From an uncultured Draconibacterium sp. (GTDB lineage Bacteria; Bacteroidota; Bacteroidia; Bacteroidales; Prolixibacteraceae), in contig NZ_OY781464.1 of assembly GCF_963676735.1 (NCBI RefSeq), positions 3,195,001 through 3,259,000 of the forward strand: a stretch of DNA of 64,000 nucleotides, given 5' to 3'. Below are positions 54,420 to 61,789 of this stretch, in pieces. Below the pieces are notes generated by a model. The model made no database searches and was not told where the DNA came from. It saw nothing but the letters and a program-made list of their open reading frames with translations. The position numbers and the translations under genes are program-made. Every line of letters starts with the position of its first letter. The stretch's first letter is position 1.

Positions 54420-57236
54420 TTAGTTCTCTGTTGAGAAATTGAAAAACAAGGTCATTCGCTTGCATCGAATACGCCAATCGTCGTAAGGACCAAAATCGAA
54501 AAAAACGTTTTTTTGCCCGGAAGGTCCCATGTTCCACGAATCGTTGGTTTTACTTCCCATGGCCGAAATACCCTGCATGAACGAAATATCTCCCGACGGA
54601 AACGGTGGCGCTAATCGCTTGTCGGAATCTTCAGGTTGATCGGGTGTAAAAAGCCTCAAGAAAACATCTTCAGTAGTTGTAGCTAGTAAAAACGACTGTT
54701 CTTTACTTTGTATTTTAGCCCAATACAAATTGGAATGATAGCCTTTAAACTCCGGGTAAACTACCGGGTAAATTCCAGTCATTGTTGAGTTGTAATCTTT
54801 TTGATGTACCGCCAGCTCCACCCCTTGCATACGGTTTTTCCAAACACGATAAGGGCCATGTCCCATCCATTTCACTCCTTCAACCAGTTTTTCGGGGTAC
54901 GAAAAATTCACTCCCATGTAATCAAAAGGCACGTCGTACACTTCAGGCAAATAGGCAATCGCAAGTTCGGCCCAACCTGAGGGATAAAACTTCCATACCA
55001 GCTCTTTCATTCGCGACTCTTTAGCATAAGAGCAGGTCACCAACAGGGTGTCTTCTTTCATTTCTGACCTGAAAGCCTGAAAAACTGTTTTACCCGCGCA
55101 AATTATCGGGCCATTATTAAATGGTATTTCGCCTTTTTCGTTCTGCACCTTTTTTAACAAACCATCGTTTTTACCCAGTATATACTTAATTCCACCGGCA
55201 TTTACATGAAACAACGAATCGTTTTCCGTAAAGGTCACTGCTGGAGTATCTGCTTTCTCTTTTAATAAACCAGCAAGTACATCAGCTGGCAAGGATATGG
55301 GGTAACTCCAGGTATATAGCTCCATTCCATACCGGTTGGTTACTGTTACATAAAGCACATCAAAAAACTGCCAGTTTTGCGGTAGTTTAAGCTCAATATA
55401 TCCTTTTTGCCGCGGCGCTAAATCCGGCGCCACACATTTTCCATTCAGGCTTTCTTTTTTTGATGAAGAAAAGGGATCGGACAATTTTACCAGCTCCCAG
55501 GTAAACTTACATTCGTTTAAATTGGTGTAGAGGTATCGGTTTTCGAGGTAGAGTTTTCCATCGAATTCAGCGGTTAAATTACGGGGTTCGAGTTGCACGG
55601 GCGACCATATTTCTTTTATGGCAAAATAGCTCCCTTCTTTTTCATGGTAAGGTCCCAAAATCCCATCAGCTCCTTTTGAGTTGTAGGTATCCAGTTCGTC
55701 GTTTTTATCTACCCGCAATACTCCCTGGTCGGCAAAATCCCAGATAAAACCTCCAGCTGCTATTGGTGTTTTCCATATCAGCTCCCAATAATCGTACAGT
55801 GCCGATCCCTGCCCTCCATCGTGCATTCCGTGCAAAAATTCAGTTGGTAGTGTAATCTCACGTCCGTGCCAAAAAGTTCCCATTCCGTAATCATAACCTC
55901 TGTAATGTTCGGTTGAAACACCATTAAACGTTTGCCAGGGATGTAAAACTGTGCGTTGCTGTATATCGTATTTGCTGTACAAGGGCAATAGCTCGTAATT
56001 GTGTCCACCTTCGTTCCCATTGTCCCAAAGTATAATTGAAGGGTGATTTACATCGCGCTCAATCATTTCTTTTACCAAAATGGAGCCAACTTCAGTGTCG
56101 TAAGCATCGTGCCAACCGGTAAGCTCATTAAGCACAAAAAGCCCTAACGAATCGCAAACATCCAAAAAATGCGAATCGGGCGGATAATGCGCCATACGCA
56201 CCCCATTCATATTCATGCTTTTTATTGTTTGCACATCTTCAATACTGCGCTTTTTACTTGAAGCTCGTCCGGTAGTTGGCCAGAATGTATGCCTATTTAC
56301 ACCTTTGATTTTTATTTTTACACCGTTCACATAAATGCCGTCACGTTTGCGCACTTCAATGGTACGAAAACCGAAACGTTCTGTGTACTCGTGAACTGGT
56401 TCTCCTTTTTTCATCAGGTAAAAACAGGCCTTGTACAAATTTGGATATTCAGGATTCCATGGGTTTACCCCCTTAATTTTTGCTACTAGTTCTACTGCCG
56501 GCATCCCTTTTTCCAAATCAACAGAAAAACTTTCGCCAACAGGTGTTCCATCCAGTGAAAATATTTGAGCTTTAAGCTGGTCGGCCGATTTTAATTCGTT
56601 CAGAAAAACCTTTGATGAAAAAGTACCGTCGGCTTTGGCATCAATAGCAACACGATCAATATTTTCATCCGGTTTTACTTCCAGCCAAACCGGACGAAAA
56701 ATACCACCAAAAATCCAGAAATCGGAATAACGCTCGGCTTTGTTAACCGATTGGTTGGCCGAATGTTTATCAACCTTAACTTCCAAAACATTTGTTTTTC
56801 CGTAATCAAGCAACGAAGAAATATTGTATTTAAAACGATAAAAAGATCCTTGATGAATTGGCCCGGCCAGCCTGCCATTTATTTTAACTTCCGTATCGGT
56901 CATCGACCCATCGAATACAATTTCTACCTGCTGGCCCTTCCATTGTTTCAGTGCTTCAAACCTGTATTTATATAATCCGGACTCCTTTCCTCTTACCGAA
57001 TCTTTGGCATGACCGTAATTATACTTCCCAAAACCATGCAGTTCCCAGTTAGATGGCACGGGTAAACTTGTCCATTTTCCGGAATTGCTTCCTTCGGTAC
57101 AGTAAAATTCCCAGTCAACCGTATTGTCTGTTCCTGTTCCGGAAAGATAAATTTTTTGTGTTGCCTGCCCCACCGATATGCTCGTAATAAAAAACAAACA
57201 CATGTAAACTACCAAAAACACAAGTCTTTTATTCAT
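54420..57236 (-). CDS. GH2 beta-galactosidase-like enzyme, secreted
   Basis: This 938-residue protein has a signal peptide ending near residue 25. It has jelly roll, Ig-like and TIM-barrel domains with ILWDNGNEGGHNYEL (acid/base Glu, near residue 425) and ITLPTEFLHGMHDGG (probable nucleophile Glu). A C-terminal Bgal-type sandwich follows that contains WMGHGPYRVWKNRMQG, a mark of the small-chain domain. It is the first gene of the second glycosidase cluster and has a TATATTTG promoter with a LacI-type site. The gap to the next gene is 115 bases with no strong terminator. Confidence 0.92.
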   Translation of the reverse strand: MNKRLVFLVVYMCLFFITSISVGQATQKIYLSGTGTDNTVDWEFYCTEGSNSGKWTSLPVPSNWELHGFGKYNYGHAKDSVRGKESGLYKYRFEALKQWKGQQVEIVFDGSMTDTEVKINGRLAGPIHQGSFYRFKYNISSLLDYGKTNVLEVKVDKHSANQSVNKAERYSDFWIFGGIFRPVWLEVKPDENIDRVAIDAKADGTFSSKVFLNELKSADQLKAQIFSLDGTPVGESFSVDLEKGMPAVELVAKIKGVNPWNPEYPNLYKACFYLMKKGEPVHEYTERFGFRTIEVRKRDGIYVNGVKIKIKGVNRHTFWPTTGRASSKKRSIEDVQTIKSMNMNGVRMAHYPPDSHFLDVCDSLGLFVLNELTGWHDAYDTEVGSILVKEMIERDVNHPSIILWDNGNEGGHNYELLPLYSKYDIQQRTVLHPWQTFNGVSTEHYRGYDYGMGTFWHGREITLPTEFLHGMHDGGQGSALYDYWELIWKTPIAAGGFIWDFADQGVLRVDKNDELDTYNSKGADGILGPYHEKEGSYFAIKEIWSPVQLEPRNLTAEFDGKLYLENRYLYTNLNECKFTWELVKLSDPFSSSKKESLNGKCVAPDLAPRQKGYIELKLPQNWQFFDVLYVTVTNRYGMELYTWSYPISLPADVLAGLLKEKADTPAVTFTENDSLFHVNAGGIKYILGKNDGLLKKVQNEKGEIPFNNGPIICAGKTVFQAFRSEMKEDTLLVTCSYAKESRMKELVWKFYPSGWAELAIAYLPEVYDVPFDYMGVNFSYPEKLVEGVKWMGHGPYRVWKNRMQGVELAVHQKDYNSTMTGIYPVVYPEFKGYHSNLYWAKIQSKEQSFLLATTTEDVFLRLFTPDQPEDSDKRLAPPFPSGDISFMQGISAMGSKTNDSWNMGPSGQKNVFFDFGPYDDWRIRCKRMTLFFNFSTEN

Positions 57237-57277
57237 TTTTTAGATTTTTTATTCCACCAGTTTATTCTGCAGTGCTA

Positions 57278-57308
57278 CAAATATAGAATAAAATGGTAAC
57301 GTTTACAC
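57278..57308 (-). promoter_or_regulatory. Promoter of the GH2 cluster with a LacI-type operator over the -33 region
   Basis: TATATTTG on the minus strand at 57285-57278 is an exact match to the -7 consensus, placing the start near 57271 and leaving a leader of about 35 bases. The 16-mer ATGGTAACGTTTACAC at 57293-57308 (plus strand) covers the place where the -33 TTTG should be, and no TTTG is present. A regulator bound there would block or replace -33 recognition. Confidence 0.55.
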
Positions 57309-57360
57309 TATTTTATATACTTAAATACCAATGTGTTTAAGATATAAATAACAACTCGTT

Positions 57361-57376
57361 TTGCAAACGTTTTACA
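57361..57376. promoter_or_regulatory. Second LacI-type operator candidate upstream of the GH2 cluster
   Basis: TTGCAAACGTTTTACA has the AAACGTTT core centred at 57368-57369, 68 bases upstream of the first site. Two sites of the same class in one 244-base gap make chance less likely. Confidence 0.5.
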
Positions 57377-57480
57377 TTAAAACAGAAGGTTGTTTTTCTG
57401 AAGAAAACCCATTCCTCTAATAATCAAACAACTAGTTAAAGTTGATTATAATGGTTTACTATTCTTGCTGATTGATTTTA

Positions 57481-58575
57481 CTACTGCCAGGCCAGGGTAC
57501 ATTTACCTATGGCGTAAAATCTTTTTTCATCGCTGTTTATCATTGATGTGTAAACCACCGTAAATGTTCCATCTTCCTCTTCAATAGCACAAAGCGGTGT
57601 ACGCATAGAGTGGTCGCCATGCTTCCCCCACAAATCATCATCAAACTGCACTTTTACACGTATTTCTTTATTCCAGTTTATTCCGTCTTCCGACAAGCTA
57701 TACCCAATTTCCTGGTCGCCAAACGAATCGAAAACCGCGAGGTATCGTCCATCGTTTAGCTTCGAGATAATTGCATTTTCCATAAAATGGTCGACAATTT
57801 TTAGTGGGTTTATCTCCTCGGTCAACCTTTGCCACGGTCCCTCAAGTTGGTCGGCTATTGCCATACCCGTAGGCCAACCGGTAAGTGGAATATAGTTGTG
57901 TCCATCGTAAAAAGCATACCATTTGTTACCCACACGGTAGGGATTAAAACTGGCAACTGCCTGTTGCCCTTCCCAGGCTTGTGTATTTTCATCGGGTTGC
58001 AGCACAATGCCCATATCGGCATATGGCCCGGCAATCCCCTGCCTTCCGGCTATTACTGATTTTGCTCGCCAGATTCGTCCACTGTAATCTGATCCAGCCT
58101 TTTCGCCTTTTTCCCCGTCGCCTCCACGGTAAGCCACGTAAAACAGGTTCCAGGCATTTTCATTTTCATTAAATTCTACACCCGTTAACCACAGTTCCGA
58201 TCTTGGATTTGTTGGCGACCGGCCAGGAATGCTCTCAAAAATGGTTGTTTGTCGCTGCCAGTTTTCAGCATCAGTACTGGTCCAGTATGAAATACGCAAA
58301 TCGCGATGCGGGCGAATAAACATTTCGTTTACAAACATGTGGTATTTACCATCCAGCTTAATGAGTTGACCGGTTTCGAAACCAGATTCATTTTTTGTAT
58401 TTACCACATCCGGGTGATTTGGCCCTATTACCGGCCCCTTGTGCGCTGCTACAAGCACCAGTTGTTTGTTATTTGTGCTGTCTATTTTTTTTTCCTGCGC
58501 TAACACAAGGTTACCAATACCAGTTAGTACTGCAACCAGAAGCGTTAATAAGAAGATTGAAATCCGTTTCATCAT
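57481..58575 (-). CDS. Beta-propeller glycosidase-like protein (GH43-like), secreted
   Basis: This 364-residue protein has a signal peptide ending near residue 26. Propeller blades are visible: LIKLDGKYHMFVNEMF, LRISYWTSTDAENWQRQ, ENAWNLFYVAYRGG, RVGNKWYAFYDGHNYIP and DGRYLAVFDSFGDQEIGYSLSEDGINW. This is the layout of GH43-like five-bladed enzymes, but I cannot assign a family or the catalytic triad with confidence. It lies 8 bases after GH29 in the SusCD unit and may act with it on fucosylated side chains. Confidence 0.72.
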   Translation of the reverse strand: MMKRISIFLLTLLVAVLTGIGNLVLAQEKKIDSTNNKQLVLVAAHKGPVIGPNHPDVVNTKNESGFETGQLIKLDGKYHMFVNEMFIRPHRDLRISYWTSTDAENWQRQTTIFESIPGRSPTNPRSELWLTGVEFNENENAWNLFYVAYRGGDGEKGEKAGSDYSGRIWRAKSVIAGRQGIAGPYADMGIVLQPDENTQAWEGQQAVASFNPYRVGNKWYAFYDGHNYIPLTGWPTGMAIADQLEGPWQRLTEEINPLKIVDHFMENAIISKLNDGRYLAVFDSFGDQEIGYSLSEDGINWNKEIRVKVQFDDDLWGKHGDHSMRTPLCAIEEEDGTFTVVYTSMINSDEKRFYAIGKCTLAWQ

Positions 58576-58583
58576 TCATTTGT

Positions 58584-60005
58584 TTATTCTACCTCAATTC
58601 TGAATACAATAGCTAAATCATCAGGAATACGTGCTTTTGGAATCGAAAACTCCAGACCATCTTTTTCCATCGAAAAGGTACACGTGTCTAACTTTTTTAA
58701 GCCCAATAAGGTAACGGCTTTTACCTCACCATTAATTCTTCCGGGCAATACTTCTTTTAACTTTATGGGTGTATTTAGTCCAGGCCACTCGTAAAAAATA
58801 GCGTAAATATTTTTGCCTTTAGTTGTATAAAAAACATCAATTCCATCGCTGCTTATTTCGTGCGGAACAGCAAAGGGCCGGGTTTCATAAATGGCTTCTC
58901 CGTGCGACCACATCCAACGGCCAACTCGGTGTATCACATTTTTCTGGTCTTGCGGTATAGTGCCATCGGCCATTGGTGACAGGTTCAGCAGCATTTGTCC
59001 GTTTTTACTTACCACATCAACCAGGGTTTGCACAATTTGCTTTGGCGTTCGGTTTTGCATTCCCTCGGTATAACCCCATGCATACGAAATACCCGTACCA
59101 ATGGAATAGTCACATAACCAGGGTTCCATTACAAACTCATCGGGATTCTTATTTTCGTGGTCGAGCATACCTACTTCCCGTGGCAGATCTTCACCTTTGT
59201 AGGTTACGGCAACTTCCTGTCCGTTTGCCGCCGCCTCGTTAAAATAATGGGCAAGGTATTTTTGAATGTATGCTTCCGGAATATCATCCAGCCAGGCATC
59301 AAAATACATAATATCAGGATGGTATTTATCAGCAACTTCGTTGCATTTGTTCAACCACATTTCGAGCCAGGCATCGCGTTCCATCATCGATCCGTACAGC
59401 TTTTCGTATTTCGGATTATCGGCGGCCCAGCCTTCTTTTATCTCAAGTGCTGTGTAATTAAACGAGTGGTGCAACGATGCAAAAAATTTCATCCCCCTTT
59501 TTTTAATAGCCTTTTCGAGCAAGCCCACCACATCTTTTTCAGGCCCCATATTTTTGGCATTAAAAGGAGTAAACTCGCTATCCCACATTGCAAAACCATC
59601 GTGATGCTCGGCAACAATACCGGCAAAGCGTGCCCCGCTTTTTATGTAAAGATCTGCCCACTCATCTGCATTAAAATTTTCGCCTTTGAACAGGGGGATA
59701 AAGTCGTGGTACCCGAACTCGGAAAGATCTCCATATAACGCACAATGACGCTGATAGGTACCATGTTTGCTGTACCCCTCGTTGTGGTGCATGGTACGGT
59801 AATAATGCTCGTTGTTGTACGCAGGGACCGAATATACGCCCCAATGAGTGTAAATACCAAATTTTGCATCGCGCAACCATTCCGGAACCGACTGATGTTT
59901 ATAAAGCGATTCCCAGTTGGGTTGATATTTTTCGGTTGATTGAGCTACCGCCTGCTTGCCAACACCAATGGCCAGAAGGAGAAATAAAAACAGTTTTAGT
60001 TTCAT
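58584..60005 (-). CDS. GH29 alpha-L-fucosidase, secreted
   Basis: This 473-residue protein has a signal peptide ending near residue 22. The GH29 barrel shows KFGIYTHWGVYSVPAY at about 48-63, AEHHDGFAMWDSEFTPFNA at 132-150 and DIMYFDAWLDDIPEAY at 231-246. Asp236 is the likely nucleophile. A C-terminal beta-sandwich follows. It releases alpha-L-fucose, or a related sugar, from side chains. It follows SusD after a hairpin and has a -7-like box just upstream, so it may be both read through from SusCD and made on its own. Confidence 0.93.
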   Translation of the reverse strand: MKLKLFLFLLLAIGVGKQAVAQSTEKYQPNWESLYKHQSVPEWLRDAKFGIYTHWGVYSVPAYNNEHYYRTMHHNEGYSKHGTYQRHCALYGDLSEFGYHDFIPLFKGENFNADEWADLYIKSGARFAGIVAEHHDGFAMWDSEFTPFNAKNMGPEKDVVGLLEKAIKKRGMKFFASLHHSFNYTALEIKEGWAADNPKYEKLYGSMMERDAWLEMWLNKCNEVADKYHPDIMYFDAWLDDIPEAYIQKYLAHYFNEAAANGQEVAVTYKGEDLPREVGMLDHENKNPDEFVMEPWLCDYSIGTGISYAWGYTEGMQNRTPKQIVQTLVDVVSKNGQMLLNLSPMADGTIPQDQKNVIHRVGRWMWSHGEAIYETRPFAVPHEISSDGIDVFYTTKGKNIYAIFYEWPGLNTPIKLKEVLPGRINGEVKAVTLLGLKKLDTCTFSMEKDGLEFSIPKARIPDDLAIVFRIEVE

Positions 60006-60025
60006 TGTATTTTTTTTAGTTATAC

Positions 60026-60033
60026 CAAATATA
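60026..60033 (-). promoter_or_regulatory. Candidate -7 box before GH29
   Basis: TATATTTG on the minus strand matches TAnnTTTG exactly, about 20 bases before the GH29 ATG. The only upstream TTG is 16 bases away (60052-60050), shorter than usual, so this promoter is less certain than those at 13105 and 57278. Confidence 0.35.
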
Positions 60034-60094
60034 TTTAATTCTGTTTGAACAATGTTTTTTTATCGGCACTTCCACAAATCTGCCAGCAAGCTAA

Positions 60095-60133
60095 AATTAA
60101 TATAGAAAGAGCGAAGGTTTTACCCTCCGCTCT
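60095..60133 (-). terminator. Hairpin after SusD, terminator or attenuator
   Basis: AGAGCG (60108-60113) pairs with CGCTCT (60128-60133), and most bases between also pair around a short loop. On the minus strand it lies about 58 bases after the SusD stop and is followed by a T-rich but interrupted tract. Such hairpins often lower expression of genes following SusCD. Confidence 0.5.
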
Positions 60134-60190
60134 GTTACCTATGAATCTAACCAAGACTATAAAGTGCATGAATGCAAATACAAATAAGTT

Positions 60191-61777
60191 TTATTTTGAA
60201 ACATTATCCGGATTTTGCACCAGTGCGGGATTTGAATCCAAATCGTATTGTGGAATCTTAAACAGAAAGTCTTTGGAAGGAACAAATTCAAGCGGTGCAT
60301 CTACGTACATATAAATACCTTCATTATTACCATACTGCACGTGTTTTTTAACATTCTCACCTATTCTATCTGTACGAATTTCATCGTAGTACAGCTTGGC
60401 TTCACCAACCAGTTCCCATCCTCTCTCACGAAACAGCATGTTATCGAACTCCTGCATCGATAATCCTGCATCAAGATTTTCAAGATTGGAACGATTGCGA
60501 ACTGCATTTACAGCATTATATGCATCAGCGGTTGGGCCTCCGTTCGCTTTATTTTCTGCCTCAGCAAAATTTAACAATACATCGGCATATCGTATTATAT
60601 ACATTTGTGCCTGTGGCTTTTTTAATGTGGCAGATTCCGGCGTACGATCGTAAAATTTAACATTGCCAGGTCCTGCACTTTTCCAGCCACGGGTTCCGGG
60701 ATAAAATCCCTTATCTTCAGGTAGCCACACCAATGTATCTAAAATATTGCTCGGATTTCCTTTCTCTGTAGTGTTAAATTTGGTAAGGAAAGTTCCCTCT
60801 TTTCGTGCATCGGTATCGCTATAGGTGTAGTAATGTTGAATTGATGGATGAAAGCGACGATACATATAGCAACCAAGGGTATATTCTGTAATATTTACAC
60901 CAAACATTACATGGTTATTATTGTGCTGTCCGCTAAGTCCTGCAAACTGAATTTCAAACACTGACTCCACGCCGTTTTTATTATCGGTATTCCACCAAAA
61001 CCACAGATCTTTAAAGTCCGGTTCCAAATCGTATTCGCCCGAGTTAATTACATCTTTTAAAACATCTCTTGATTTAGAATAATACGATGCATCTCCACTC
61101 ATATCGGCGTAAGTAAGGTAAACATCGCCAAGTAAAGATTGTGCAGCACCTTTTGATGCTCTCCAAACATCTGTTGATGAATATTCCGATTTTTTAGGCA
61201 GGTTCTGAATACAGAATTCCAGGTCAGCAATAATGTATTCATAAGTTGCTTCGAAAGATTCTCTTGGAATTTCCAAACCATCAAGACCTTCAGTAAAAGA
61301 CTCAGGAATAGGCACTCCACCCCACATACGAACGAGGTTAAAATATGTGGCAGCTCGTACAAAACGGGCTTCAGCGAAGAATCTTTGTCGTAGATTTTCA
61401 TCCATATCCACATTGGGGCCCCGCCCAATTACAAGATTTGCACGATTAATTACATCGTAAGCATTATCCCAGTTGGTAATGACCATTTTATCGGCATTAT
61501 TCATATCGCTCCAAATATTCCAGAGGTGCATGTTGTCTTTGGCGTAGGCTGGCGAACCAAATTCTGTAAGTACCTCCAGGTACATTACATATTTGTTATA
61601 GCCATCAAATGCATCACGGTATCCATCGTAAACACCTGTAAGAGCAGTGCTCAACTCATCGGCATTATTATAATAGTTATTTGGCGACAAGAAAGTATAT
61701 GGCACCTCGGTTAAATCTGTACAATGCGAAAAAATCAGAACTGTACAACTCAGTATTATATATTTTATAAATTTCAT
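60191..61777 (-). CDS. SusD/RagB-family glycan-binding lipoprotein
   Basis: This 528-residue protein has a lipobox at Cys19 (FSHC) and an N-terminus typical of SusD (LTEVPYTFLSPNNYYNNADELSTALTGVYDGY). TPR-like helices follow, including the characteristic ARFVRAATYFNLVRMWGGVPIP, and a C-terminal LLNFAEAENKANGGPTADAYNAVNAVRNRS. It binds glycan at the cell surface as the lid of the SusC transporter. It starts 12 bases after the SusC stop. It is the only SusD in the window. Confidence 0.95.
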   Translation of the reverse strand: MKFIKYIILSCTVLIFSHCTDLTEVPYTFLSPNNYYNNADELSTALTGVYDGYRDAFDGYNKYVMYLEVLTEFGSPAYAKDNMHLWNIWSDMNNADKMVITNWDNAYDVINRANLVIGRGPNVDMDENLRQRFFAEARFVRAATYFNLVRMWGGVPIPESFTEGLDGLEIPRESFEATYEYIIADLEFCIQNLPKKSEYSSTDVWRASKGAAQSLLGDVYLTYADMSGDASYYSKSRDVLKDVINSGEYDLEPDFKDLWFWWNTDNKNGVESVFEIQFAGLSGQHNNNHVMFGVNITEYTLGCYMYRRFHPSIQHYYTYSDTDARKEGTFLTKFNTTEKGNPSNILDTLVWLPEDKGFYPGTRGWKSAGPGNVKFYDRTPESATLKKPQAQMYIIRYADVLLNFAEAENKANGGPTADAYNAVNAVRNRSNLENLDAGLSMQEFDNMLFRERGWELVGEAKLYYDEIRTDRIGENVKKHVQYGNNEGIYMYVDAPLEFVPSKDFLFKIPQYDLDSNPALVQNPDNVSK

Positions 61778-61789
61778 AGTTATAATTTT

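Noticed and set aside
54499..54514. Perfect palindrome of seven A, CG, seven T resembling the LacI-type operators
   Set aside because: It lies inside the coding sequence of GH2 near its 3' end and is explained by lysine, asparagine and phenylalanine codons. The flanks do not match the other sites.
59157..59738. Open frame of 193 codons on the plus strand
   Set aside because: It is antisense to the GH29 gene with its catalytic motifs; it has no family features.
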